Shown here: positions 1 to 7,705 of the stretch, piece after piece
How the letters are laid out: each line of letters begins with the position of its first letter
Position numbering within the stretch: the stretch's first letter is position 1
Origin: Streptomyces sp. NBC_01460
GTDB lineage: Bacteria > Actinomycetota > Actinomycetes > Streptomycetales > Streptomycetaceae
Direction of reading: 5' to 3'
Assembly: GCF_036227405.1 (NCBI RefSeq)
Contig: NZ_CP109473.1
Coordinates: 2,914,001 to 2,978,000 of the forward strand
Length of the DNA: 64,000 bases
Made by a program: the position numbers and the translations under genes
The notes under the pieces: generated by a model
What the model was told of the DNA's origin: nothing
The model's input: only the letters and a program-made list of their open reading frames with translations
The model's database searches: none

Positions 1-648
1 CGGCGCGCCCGGTACGGCGGCGTGCAGCGGGTTCACCTGGACGAATCCGCTGCCCAGGGTCCGCCCCGCCCAGGCGGCGAGGTCGGCCAGGTCCGCGAGG
101 TCGCCCATGCCCCAGGAGCGGGTGGAGAGCAGGGAGTAGAGCTGGACGAGGAATCCGTGAGTGCGCGCGGGCGGCTGGGGTACGCGGTCCGGGGCGACGA
201 CGAGCGTGGTGGTCGCGTACCGGCGATCGGCGGTCCGGACCGTCAGCCGGTGGACACCCAGGGGTGGTTCGGTCCACCAGGAGGGCGTGACCGGCGTGTC
301 CTCCGTCGGGGCCGGTGCGGGGAGCACGCGCATGCGCAGGGGCGCGGCGGGGCCGCAGGCGTCCGGATCGGGGTCGACCGTCAGGACCGCGCCGGGCGGG
401 AGTGCGGCGAGCGCGGCCGGCAGCGGCTCTCCCGACCAGGCCACCACCGTCGGCGGGAGCAGTCGGGAGGCCGCCGCCGATTCGGCTGCGGTGAGCGATC
501 TCCGCACCTCCGCGGGCGTGGCGGCGTCGACGCCCAGCGCGGCGAGCACGGCCGTGACCGTGTCGTCGGGGACGGACACCGTGACGTCCGCGGACGGGGA
601 GAAGGAGGTGGCGACGCCGTGCAGTGCGGCGAGCCGGGACAAGCCCAT
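1..648 (-). CDS. malQ: 4-alpha-glucanotransferase (MalQ), N-terminal part
   Basis: Amylomaltase of GH77: transfers alpha-1,4-glucan chains during cytoplasmic maltodextrin and glycogen metabolism. Only the first 216 codons lie in the window; the gene runs off the left edge. The N-terminus (MGLSRLAALHGVATSF) and the segment SWGMGDLGDLADLAAWAG followed by GFVQVNPLHAA are typical of actinobacterial MalQ, in which an extra N-terminal domain precedes the GH77 barrel. The ATG at 648-646 directly follows the TGA of an upstream small ORF in the same frame, so translation cannot start further upstream. An AGGAG lies about 8 nt before the ATG. The TGA-ATG junction implies translational coupling with that ORF. 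The catalytic residues lie outside the window. Confidence 0.9.
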   Translation of the reverse strand, partial: MGLSRLAALHGVATSFSPSADVTVSVPDDTVTAVLAALGVDAATPAEVRRSLTAAESAAASRLLPPTVVAWSGEPLPAALAALPPGAVLTVDPDPDACGPAAPLRMRVLPAPAPTEDTPVTPSWWTEPPLGVHRLTVRTADRRYATTTLVVAPDRVPQPPARTHGFLVQLYSLLSTRSWGMGDLADLADLAAWAGRTLGSGFVQVNPLHAAVPGAP

Positions 649-981
649 TCAGACTCCTGGGGACTCCATGCCCCCTGCGGTGCCGGGTGCTGTCGGCTCG
701 CTGGTCAGAGGGGCGACGGCGGCGAGCGGTGGCTCGCTCGTGAGGGGTGTGGCGTCGGCGAGCGGGGGCTCACTGGTGAGCGGGGGCTCGCTGATGAGAG
801 GAGCGCTGTCGGCGAACGCGGGTTCACCGACCAGGTGGGAGACGTCGGCGAGCGGGAGCTCGCTGATCATCGGAGGGGCGGTGAGGGCCGGGGACTTCGC
901 GCCTGCCGGCGTGCCGGACCCGGTGAGGCTCGGTACCTGTTTGGAGAGGGCGGAGAGCAGAAGCTGCGCGGAAGCGGGCAT
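649..981 (-). CDS. Small repeat-rich protein translated just ahead of malQ
   Basis: Hypothetical protein of 110 aa; I recognise no family. A strong ribosome binding site (GGAGG, 6 nt before the ATG at 981) supports real translation. The N-terminus (MPASAQLLLSALSKQVPSL) could form a short amphipathic helix. From about residue 36 to 95 the protein is imperfect repeats of a roughly 12-residue unit, PLxSEPPLADAx. The corresponding DNA carries degenerate direct repeats around gtcggcgagcgggggctc. The TGA at 651-649 abuts the malQ ATG in the same frame, so the two genes look coupled. It may be a leader ORF setting malQ translation or a fast-evolving small protein. Low complexity makes a spurious ORF possible, although the ribosome binding site argues against that. 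Confidence 0.5.
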   Translation of the reverse strand: MPASAQLLLSALSKQVPSLTGSGTPAGAKSPALTAPPMISELPLADVSHLVGEPAFADSAPLISEPPLTSEPPLADATPLTSEPPLAAVAPLTSEPTAPGTAGGMESPGV

Positions 982-1287
982 GTGGGCCTCCTGGCCGTGG
1001 ACAACAGGACACAGCAGGCCTACCCAGCAGGCGCGCGTGCAGGCGTGGACGTGACATACGCGTTATGACAACGAGCCCAACGTGCCGTGGGTCACATCAG
1101 GTTCCCCCACATGCCAGGTATGAACGGTTTTAGGCCACCCAGGGATACTTCCCCGAACGCCCACGCGCCACGCCAGGCAATACACCGGGCATATCAGTCA
1201 AAACAGCCATGCGCATTGACACCCCCGCGCCCGGGTGGTGGGCTCGGACGTCACTGCCGGGGCGAGGTCAGAGTGAGGGAGTACGGC
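982..1287. promoter_or_regulatory. Divergent intergenic region between malQ leader ORF and GH84-like gene
   Basis: This stretch separates two divergent units and must hold both promoters. A TTGACA at 1216-1221 is a possible -35 for the rightward gene, but I see no convincing -10 at the right distance. The stretch 1120-1215 is relatively AT-richer than its surroundings. I find no clear DasR-like site (TGGTCTAGACCA type), which might have been expected near an N-acetylglucosamine-related gene. Confidence 0.3.
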
Positions 1288-4200
1288 GTGCAGCTCGGGC
1301 GCAGGAGGCATGCGACAGCCGTCGCCGTCGCCGTGATCGGCGGGCTGCTCGGCCCGTTCGGGCCGGCCGCCGTCGCGGCCCCCGTCAATCCCTCCGGCCC
1401 CGCCGCGACCAGTCCGGACCACGCGGACGACACGGCCGACGCGCGGCTGCCCGCCGTCTGGCCGCGTCCGCAGTCCGTCGAGGCGTCCGGACGGTCCGTT
1501 CCCCTGGGTTCCGAGGTCACCCTCCTGGCCGACGCGCAGGCCGACCCGTACGCGGTGGACGCGCTCAGGGAGCTCCTGCGTGACACCGGGGTCCGGACGG
1601 TGCACGGCTCCCTGCCCGGCAAGGGCCCCGTGATCCGTCTCGGCGGCGCGGACGCGGGCCGGGCGCTGCGGGCCCTGCGCGCCCCCGAACGCGCCGACCT
1701 GCCGTCCGGGGGTTACCGCCTCGCCGTGGGCCGGGCCGACGACCGGCCCACCGTCGCCCTGGACGGTGTCGGTGAGGACGGCCTGTTCCACGCCGTGCAG
1801 ACCCTGCGCCAGCTCGTACGGAACGGCACCGTGGCCGGGGCGGTGGTCCGGGACTGGCCGGGTACCGCCGTGCGCGGCACGACCGAGGGGTTCTACGGGG
1901 AGCCGTGGAGCCAGGAGGAGCGGCTGGCCCAGCTCGCCTTCATGGGACGCACGAAGCAGAACCGCTACCTCTACGCGGCCGGCGACGACCCGTACCGGCA
2001 GACCCGCTGGCGTGAGCCGTACCCCGCCCAGGAACGGGCCGGCTTCCGCGCGCTGGCCGCGAAGGCGCGCGCCGAGCACGTGACGCTGGGCTGGGCCGTC
2101 TCCCCCGGGCAGGCCATGTGCATGAGCTCGGACACGGACGTCCGGGCGCTGACCCGGAAGATCGACGCGATGTGGGCGCTCGGGGTACGGGCCTTCCAGC
2201 TGCAGTTCCAGAACGTCAGCTACAGCGAGTGGCACTGCGACCAGGACGCCGAGACGTACGGCAGCGGGCCCGAGGCGGCGGCCAGGGCGCAGGCCCGGGT
2301 CGCGAGCGCCGTCGCCCGGCACCTCGCGGACCGGCACCCGGACGCGGAGCCGCTGTCGGTGATGCCGACCGAGTTCTACCAGGACGGCGCCACCGACTAC
2401 CGCACGGCGCTCGCCGCGGCGCTGGACCACCGGGTGCAGGTGGCCTGGACCGGTGTGGGGGTCGTGCCGAAGACGATCACCGGCCGGGAGCTGGCGGGCG
2501 CGCGGGCTGCCTTCCGCCACCCCCTCGTCACCATGGACAACTACCCGGTCAACGACTACGCGCAGGACCGGATCTTCCTCGGCCCCTACACGGGCCGCGA
2601 CCCGGCGGTGGCCGGTGGTTCGGCGGCGCTGCTGGCCAACGCCATGGAGCAGCCGTCGGCGTCCCGGATCCCGCTGTTCACGGCCGCGGACTTCGCCTGG
2701 AACCCGAAGCAGTACCGGCCTCAGGAGTCCTGGCAGGCCGCCCTGGACGATCTGGCGGACGGGGACACCGCCGCCCGGGAGGCCCTGGGCGCGCTGGCGG
2801 GCAACAGCGCCACCTCCGTGCTGGGCGGCGACGAGTCGGCGTACCTGAGGCCGCTGCTGAAGGCGTTCTGGACGTCGCGTACGGCCCCGGACCCGGCGGG
2901 AGGGGACAGGGCGGCGCGCGAGCTGCGGGCGGCCTTCGGAGTGATGCGGCAGGCGCCCGAGCGGCTGGGGACGCCCGCGAGCGGCCGGCTCCGGGACGAG
3001 GTGCGGCCGTGGACCGGGCAGCTGGCCAGGTACGGCCGGGCGGGTGAGCTCGCCGTCGATCTGCTGGAGGCCCAGGAACGCGGCGACGGGGCCGCCGCCT
3101 GGCGGGCCCAGCTGGCGCTCGAACCGCTGCGCGAGGAGATCGGGGCGCACCCGGCCACCGTCGGCAAGGGCGTCCTGGACCCCTTCCTGGACCGGGTCCT
3201 GGACGAGGCCGACGCCTGGAACGGCACCGACCGCGACGCGGGCACGGCGAGCCGGGACGCGCACGGCTACACCCTCCGTCTCGACCGGGCCCGCCCGCTG
3301 GAGGCCGTGACCACGCTGGCCCGGCCGGGTGACGGCTCGGCGGGCGCGGTCCTGGAGGCCCACGTGCCGGGTGAGGGCTGGCGCGGACTCGGCCCCCTGT
3401 CGGCCGCCGGCTGGACGCAGACGGCGGCGCGCGGGCTTCGGGCGGACGCCCTCCGGGTCACCGTCCCCTCCTCCCGCCCGGCCTTCGTCGGGCCTCCGGC
3501 CCCGGGCGTCACCGGGACGGCTCCCCCGTCCTCGGACGCCCCCCGGGTGCGGGCGCTGGTCCCGTGGTTCGGCGACGAGCCGGCGGCCCGGCTCGCGCTC
3601 GTACGCGACCGGACGGACGCCGTGATCGGCGGCGGTGCGCAGCGGGTCGAGGCGCGGCTGGCCGGCGGGCGCCCGGGCGAGGTGAAGGGCGAGCTGAAGG
3701 CGAAGGCACCGAAGGGCATCGAGGTGAAGGTGCCGAAGCAGTCGACCGTGACACGCGGCTCGCGCACCCACGTCCCCGTGGACATCACCGTGCCGGCCGA
3801 CACCCCGGCCGGTGAGTACGAGGTGCCGCTGAGCTTCGGGGGCCAGGAGAGCACGCTGACCGTGCGGGCCTATCCGCGCACGGCGGGCCCCGATCTGATG
3901 CGTACGGCCGAGGCGTCCTCCTCCGGCGACGAGACCCCGGACTTCCCGGCGTCGGCGGCCTCGGACGGTGACCCGGAGACCCGCTGGTCCTCACCCGTCG
4001 AGGACAACGCCTGGTGGCAGGCCGAGCTCCCCGCACCGGTGCGGCTGGGCCAGGTCGTCCTGCGCTGGCAGGACGCCTACGCCTCCCGCTACCGCGTGCA
4101 GGTCTCCCCGGACGGCCGCACCTGGCGTACGGCGGCGACCGTGCGGGAGGGCGCGGGCGGACGCGAGTCGGTCCGGATGGACGCGAAGGACACCCGCTTC

Positions 4201-4317
4201 ATCAGGGTCCAGGGCGACGGGCGGGCCACCGAGTACGGCTACTCGCTGTGGTCGGTCGAGGCCTACGCCGTCGCCGGCGAGGCCCCGAAGGCCCCTGAGG
4301 ACCCGGACGCCCCCTGA
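1288..4317 (+). CDS. Secreted GH84-like (beta-N-acetylglucosaminidase family) protein with NEW3 and F5/8 domains
   Basis: About 1009 aa, exported: a signal peptide (VQLGRRRHATAVAVAV to AVAA, residues 1-31). Then a GH20-type domain 2 (about 45-195), a GH84 catalytic-type barrel (about 195-500), a helical region, an NPCBM-associated NEW3-like domain (about 780-865) and a C-terminal F5/8 type C (CBM32-like) domain (about 869-1000). Family hallmarks GFYGEPW (about 199), DDPY with WREPYP, and DNYPVND (about 417) are present. The strand that normally carries the catalytic Asp-Asp pair reads LQFQNVSYSEWHC, with Gln308-Asn309, and the YAPKDD lysine is missing (YAAGDD). Enzyme activity is therefore doubtful; sugar binding is still likely. 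The GTG at 1288 was chosen for AGGGAG 6 nt upstream; GTG 1273 is an alternative. Open reading continues upstream but gives no sensible signal peptide. Confidence 0.82.
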   Translation: MQLGRRRHATAVAVAVIGGLLGPFGPAAVAAPVNPSGPAATSPDHADDTADARLPAVWPRPQSVEASGRSVPLGSEVTLLADAQADPYAVDALRELLRDTGVRTVHGSLPGKGPVIRLGGADAGRALRALRAPERADLPSGGYRLAVGRADDRPTVALDGVGEDGLFHAVQTLRQLVRNGTVAGAVVRDWPGTAVRGTTEGFYGEPWSQEERLAQLAFMGRTKQNRYLYAAGDDPYRQTRWREPYPAQERAGFRALAAKARAEHVTLGWAVSPGQAMCMSSDTDVRALTRKIDAMWALGVRAFQLQFQNVSYSEWHCDQDAETYGSGPEAAARAQARVASAVARHLADRHPDAEPLSVMPTEFYQDGATDYRTALAAALDHRVQVAWTGVGVVPKTITGRELAGARAAFRHPLVTMDNYPVNDYAQDRIFLGPYTGRDPAVAGGSAALLANAMEQPSASRIPLFTAADFAWNPKQYRPQESWQAALDDLADGDTAAREALGALAGNSATSVLGGDESAYLRPLLKAFWTSRTAPDPAGGDRAARELRAAFGVMRQAPERLGTPASGRLRDEVRPWTGQLARYGRAGELAVDLLEAQERGDGAAAWRAQLALEPLREEIGAHPATVGKGVLDPFLDRVLDEADAWNGTDRDAGTASRDAHGYTLRLDRARPLEAVTTLARPGDGSAGAVLEAHVPGEGWRGLGPLSAAGWTQTAARGLRADALRVTVPSSRPAFVGPPAPGVTGTAPPSSDAPRVRALVPWFGDEPAARLALVRDRTDAVIGGGAQRVEARLAGGRPGEVKGELKAKAPKGIEVKVPKQSTVTRGSRTHVPVDITVPADTPAGEYEVPLSFGGQESTLTVRAYPRTAGPDLMRTAEASSSGDETPDFPASAASDGDPETRWSSPVEDNAWWQAELPAPVRLGQVVLRWQDAYASRYRVQVSPDGRTWRTAATVREGAGGRESVRMDAKDTRFIRVQGDGRATEYGYSLWSVEAYAVAGEAPKAPEDPDAP

Positions 4318-4345
4318 GGGCCCCGGTACGTCGAAGGCCCGGTCC

Positions 4346-4882
4346 TCAGGCGGAAACGCCGTCGATCCGGGCCATCACGTCGTCCGCGCCGAACGGCTGC
4401 AGATAGGGCAGCCAGCGTGGGTCCCGGTGTCCGGTGCCGATGATCCGCCAGGCCAGGCCGCTGGGCGGCGCCGGCTGATGCCGCAGCCGCCAGCCCAGCT
4501 CGGGCAGATGGCGGTCCGCCTTGACGTGGTTGCAGCGGCGGCAGGCGGCCACCACGTTGTCCCAGGCGTGCTGCCCGCCGCGGCTGCGCGGGATGACGTG
4601 GTCGACGCTGGTCGCGGCGGCGCCGCAGTACATGCAGCGGCCGCCGTCCCGCGCGAAGAGCGCGCGGCGGGTGAGGGGGACGGGCCCCCGGTAGGGGACG
4701 CGCACGAACCGCTTGAGGCGGACGACGCTCGGCGCGGGCACGGCACGGGTGGCGCTGTGCATGAAGGCGCCGGACTCCTCGAGGCAGATGGCCTTGTTCT
4801 CGAGGACGAGGACGAGCGCGCGGCGGAGAGGTACGACGCCGAGCGGCTCGTACGAAGCGTTGAGAACCAGGACGTGCGGCAC
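4346..4882 (-). CDS. HNH endonuclease family protein
   Basis: 178 aa, cytoplasmic. The C-terminal half carries a zinc-ribbon HNH fold: CMYCG, then DHVIPRSRGGQHAWDN, then CRRCNHVK, giving two CxxC pairs around the His-Asn core. The N-terminus (MPHVLVLNASYEPL) is typical of the stand-alone actinobacterial HNH proteins encoded outside restriction systems; their substrate is unknown, and DNA repair or processing is usually guessed. The GTG start at 4882-4880 is fixed by AAGGAGG about 7 nt upstream. The gene converges on the GH84-like gene with 28 nt between stops and is divergent from mscS. No methyltransferase or toxin partner is adjacent. Confidence 0.85.
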   Translation of the reverse strand: MPHVLVLNASYEPLGVVPLRRALVLVLENKAICLEESGAFMHSATRAVPAPSVVRLKRFVRVPYRGPVPLTRRALFARDGGRCMYCGAAATSVDHVIPRSRGGQHAWDNVVAACRRCNHVKADRHLPELGWRLRHQPAPPSGLAWRIIGTGHRDPRWLPYLQPFGADDVMARIDGVSA

Positions 4883-5199
4883 GTGGATGCCTCCTTGTAC
4901 GCCGGCGACGCGTGGCTCGCGCCGGGACGATCCGCTCTCAGTCTCTCCTTATGCCTGGTCCGAGCGCCACCACGTGCGGGTAACGGGCCCGAGGGATTTT
5001 TCTCACCCGTCCGCCGCACGCCGGACCCGGGCACACCGGAACCGGTGCCCCGGCAGGGCGGCCGTCCCCGCCGTGGGGCCGGCCGCACCCCGCGCGTCCC
5101 GGGGTGAGACGTGTATCTCCCTCCTCCGCGGCAACGAACCACTCCCCCGGCTTCGTTACTGTGGTTGGTCTGCTCCCGCCCCACCTGGAGGTCCCCGCC
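4883..5199. promoter_or_regulatory. Divergent intergenic region, HNH gene / mscS
   Basis: 317 nt between divergent start codons. It must carry both promoters. A TACTGT at 5157-5162 fits the -10 pattern TAnnnT for mscS and would give a leader of roughly 30 nt; no good -35 matches. A large GC-rich stretch at 5010-5105 contains short hairpins only. No small gene with a ribosome binding site is evident. Confidence 0.3.
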
Positions 5200-6264
5200 G
5201 TGTCCCTGTCCGCCCTCCTGGCCGCAGCTCCGTCACCCGGGGCCGGCGGCTCGCTGGACGAAGCCGCCGAACGGGCGGGGAACGCCGCAGGCTGGGTCGA
5301 GGAGAACTGGTCCACCTGGCTGAACACCGGTCTCCGCATCATCCTCATCGCGGCCATCGCGATCGTGCTGCGCTACCTGATCCGGCGCGCCCTCACCAAC
5401 CTCATCGACCGGATGAACCGCAGTGCCCAGGCGGTGGAGGGCACGGCCCTCGGCGGCCTGCTGGTCAACGCGGAACGCCGCCGCCAGCGCTCCGAGGCCA
5501 TCGGCTCCGTGCTCCGCTCGGTCACGTCGTTCCTGATCCTCGGCACGGCGGCCCTGATGATCCTGGGGGCCTTCCAGATCAACCTGGCCCCCCTGCTGGC
5601 CTCCGCGGGGGTCGCCGGTGTGGCGCTGGGCTTCGGCGCGCGCAACCTCGTCACCGACTTCCTCTCCGGCGTCTTCATGATCCTGGAGGACCAGTACGGC
5701 GTCGGCGACACGGTCGACGCGGGCGTCGCCTCCGGTGAGGTCATCGAGGTCGGCCTGCGGGTCACCAAGCTGCGCGGCGACAACGGCGAGATCTGGTACG
5801 TCCGCAACGGCGAGGTGAAGCGGATCGGCAACCTCAGCCAGGGCTGGTCCACGGCCGGTGTCGACGTCACGGTCCGCCCCGTCGAGGACCTGGACCTGGT
5901 CCGCAAGGCGATCGCCGAGGCGGGCGACACCATGACCAAGGAGGAGCCCTGGTCGGAGCGGCTGTGGGGCCCGGTGGAGATCCTCGGCCTGGACGCGGTG
6001 CTGCTCGACTCGATGACCGTACGGGTCACGGCGAAGACCATGCCGGGCAAGTCGCTGGGAGTCGAGCGGGAGCTGCGCTGGCGGATCAAGCAGGCGCTGG
6101 ACGCGGCCGGCATCCGGATGGTCGGCGCCCTCCCCCTCCAGGCGGGCGGCGAGTCCACGGCCGACCCGACGGCGGCCATGGCGGCGCCTTCGGCGTACGC
6201 GTCGACGACGTCCCCCCAGTCCCTGGCGGCGACCCCGATACCCCCGCCGAACCTGACCAAGTAG
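5200..6264 (+). CDS. Small-conductance mechanosensitive channel (MscS family)
   Basis: 354 aa inner-membrane channel that releases solutes on hypo-osmotic shock. Three membrane segments near residues 46-64, 107-125 and 130-160 are followed by the MscS beta domain (YGVGDTVDAG, then VTKLRGDNGEIWYVRNGEV) and a cytoplasmic C-terminal domain. The third helix, rich in Ala and Gly (ASAGVAGVALGFGARNLVTD), is the pore-lining TM3 signature. The last 40 residues are low complexity. The GTG at 5200 is chosen because CTGGAGG lies 8 nt upstream; the frame is open further upstream without a ribosome binding site. It is followed by a strong terminator, so it is probably monocistronic. Confidence 0.9.
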   Translation: MSLSALLAAAPSPGAGGSLDEAAERAGNAAGWVEENWSTWLNTGLRIILIAAIAIVLRYLIRRALTNLIDRMNRSAQAVEGTALGGLLVNAERRRQRSEAIGSVLRSVTSFLILGTAALMILGAFQINLAPLLASAGVAGVALGFGARNLVTDFLSGVFMILEDQYGVGDTVDAGVASGEVIEVGLRVTKLRGDNGEIWYVRNGEVKRIGNLSQGWSTAGVDVTVRPVEDLDLVRKAIAEAGDTMTKEEPWSERLWGPVEILGLDAVLLDSMTVRVTAKTMPGKSLGVERELRWRIKQALDAAGIRMVGALPLQAGGESTADPTAAMAAPSAYASTTSPQSLAATPIPPPNLTK

Positions 6265-6272
6265 GACCCACG

Positions 6273-6310
6273 GGAAGGGGCGCTCCGCGAGACCGCGGGG
6301 CGCCCCTTCC
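6273..6310 (+). terminator. Rho-independent-type terminator after mscS
   Basis: Inverted repeat with 11-bp perfect arms, GGAAGGGGCGC (6273-6283) and GCGCCCCTTCC (6300-6310), and further pairing CCGCG/CGCGG inside the loop. There is no U tract, as usual for Streptomyces terminators. Confidence 0.85.
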
Positions 6311-6326
6311 GCGTGCCCGCGCCCAT

Positions 6327-6383
6327 GGTCAGGTAACGCTTCGGCACTCGTGTCACCTGACCCCATTGACGATCCGGTGACAC
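6327..6383. repeat. Two interlocked inverted repeats upstream of csnR
   Basis: GGTCAGGT (6327-6334) pairs with ACCTGACC (6355-6362), 20 nt apart. GTGTCACC (6350-6357) pairs with GGTGACAC (6376-6383), 18 nt apart and spanning the -35 hexamer. Both pairs are perfect 8-mers and share bases. They could be binding sites for a second regulator of the csn operon; no factor can be named from sequence alone. Confidence 0.5.
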
Positions 6384-6395
6384 GGGTCCTACGTT
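6366..6395 (+). promoter_or_regulatory. csn operon promoter
   Basis: TTGACG (6366-6371), an 18-nt spacer and TACGTT (6390-6395) match the vegetative Streptomyces consensus. The predicted start near 6402 places the csn box immediately downstream, where a bound repressor would block initiation or clearance. Confidence 0.7.
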
Positions 6396-6407
6396 CCTCC
6401 CAACGAA

Positions 6408-6422
6408 TAGGAAAGTTTCCTA
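6408..6422. promoter_or_regulatory. csn box, CsnR operator
   Basis: Perfect palindrome TAGGAAAGTTTCCTA: 7-bp arms around one base. The core AGGAAAGTTTCCT is the operator known for CsnR, the ROK-family repressor of chitosanase and of its own operon in Streptomyces. It sits between the predicted transcription start and the csnR start codon, so autoregulation is expected. Confidence 0.88.
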
Positions 6423-6444
6423 ACAGAGGGAAGGCGCGTCGCTC

Positions 6445-7605
6445 ATGGCCGGAACCACACCGGGTACCCCACGTGTCCTGCGCGCCATGAACGACCGGGC
6501 CGCGCTCGATCTCCTGGTCGCCCAGGGCCCCCTCACCCGCACCCGCATCGGCGAGCTCACCGGGCTCTCCAAGCCCACCGCCTCCCAGCTGCTCGCCCGA
6601 CTGGAGGACGCCGGCCTGGTCCGTTCGACCGGCAGCCAGAGCGGGCGTCCGGGCCCCCGGGCGGTGCTCTACGAGATCGACCCGGCCGCCGGACACGTCG
6701 CGGCGCTCGCCGTCGGTCACACCGGCATCGACGCCGTCGTCGCCGACATCACCGGCACCGTCATCGGCTCCTGCCGCGTGGAGGCCGAAGCCGTCGCGGA
6801 GGACGTACGCCACCGCACCGCCCAGCTCGTCGCCGAGGCCGTGGACGGCGCCCTGCGCGGGACCGGCCTCGGCCACGACGACCTCGACGGTGTGGTGATC
6901 GGGACCCCGGGGGCGATCGACCCGCACACCGGCCAGCTGCGCTACGCACCCCATCTGCCCGGCTGGCACTCGCGCACCCTCGTCGCCGACCTCGCCGAGG
7001 TCGTCGGCAGGCCGGTCGTCATCGAGAACGACGTGAACCTCGCCGCCATGGCCGAGCAGTACGAGGGCGCCGCGCAGGACCACGACCACTTCGTCCTCGC
7101 CTGGCTCGACGAGGGTGTGGGCGCGGCCATCGTGCTGGGAGGCTCCCTCCTGCGCGGCGCCACCGGCGGCGCGGGGGAGATCGGCTACATGCCGCTGCCG
7201 GGCGCCCCGCTCGCCCGCGGCGGCGAAAGGGACTGGGCGGGTCCGGACGCGGGGGGCGGCTTCCAGAGCCTCGTCTCCCGCCCCGCGATACGTGCCCTGG
7301 CCGGCGGGAGGCCGCTGGCGGAGGCGCTCGCCGACGAAGCCGTCCGCGCCGAGGTCGCCCGCCGGCTGGCCACGGGGCTCGCCGCCGTGGTCGCCGTGGT
7401 CGATCCCGAACTGGTCGTCCTCTCCGGACGCGTGGCCCAGGCGGGCGGCGAGGCGCTCCGCACGCTGGTCGAGGCCGAACTGACCGGCCTGGCACTGCCC
7501 AGGCCCCTGCTGCGCATCAGCGACATCGCGGGGAACCCGATCCTGACCGGCGCACTGCGCACCGCTCTCGCCCAGGCCCGCGACACCGTTTTCGACACCG
7601 TCTGA
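6445..7605 (+). CDS. csnR: ROK-family transcriptional repressor CsnR
   Basis: 386 aa. The N-terminal winged helix-turn-helix (about residues 15-70; LTRTRIGELTGLSKPTASQLL) binds DNA; the C-terminal ROK domain has the sugar-kinase fold with VIENDVNLAAMAE and GVGAAIVLGG. The zinc-binding Cys cluster found in many ROK kinases is not evident, fitting a regulator rather than an enzyme. First gene of a six-gene operon whose order (regulator, binding protein, two permeases, GH4 enzyme, kinase) equals the csnR-K operon for import of glucosamine oligosaccharides. In known relatives CsnR represses until chitosan oligomers relieve it. ATG 6445 has GAGGGAAGG about 11 nt upstream. Confidence 0.9.
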   Translation: MAGTTPGTPRVLRAMNDRAALDLLVAQGPLTRTRIGELTGLSKPTASQLLARLEDAGLVRSTGSQSGRPGPRAVLYEIDPAAGHVAALAVGHTGIDAVVADITGTVIGSCRVEAEAVAEDVRHRTAQLVAEAVDGALRGTGLGHDDLDGVVIGTPGAIDPHTGQLRYAPHLPGWHSRTLVADLAEVVGRPVVIENDVNLAAMAEQYEGAAQDHDHFVLAWLDEGVGAAIVLGGSLLRGATGGAGEIGYMPLPGAPLARGGERDWAGPDAGGGFQSLVSRPAIRALAGGRPLAEALADEAVRAEVARRLATGLAAVVAVVDPELVVLSGRVAQAGGEALRTLVEAELTGLALPRPLLRISDIAGNPILTGALRTALAQARDTVFDTV

Positions 7606-7705
7606 ACCACCCGTCACCCCGCGGCGGCGCCCCCGGTCCGGTGGCCCGTACGGCACCTCCATGCCTGCCGCTCCCTCCCTCCCCCTCCCGCTAAGGAAGT
7701 CCGAC

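Noticed and set aside
22..1068. 348-codon plus-strand frame over malQ and its leader ORF
   Set aside because: Antisense to recognisable MalQ sequence; translation is low-complexity Gly/Arg without any ribosome binding site.
1198..3771. 857-codon open frame antisense to the GH84-like gene
   Set aside because: Arises from high third-position GC of the plus-strand gene; no ribosome binding site, composition Arg/Gly/Pro-rich and no domain.
4312..4349. Possible bidirectional terminator between the GH84-like and HNH genes
   Set aside because: Only the outer six bases (CTGAGG/CCTCAG) pair and they overlap the coding ends; too weak to annotate.
4346..4882. HNH gene as part of a restriction or homing system
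   Set aside because: No methyltransferase, intron, intein or toxin partner is adjacent; it matches the solitary actinobacterial HNH type.
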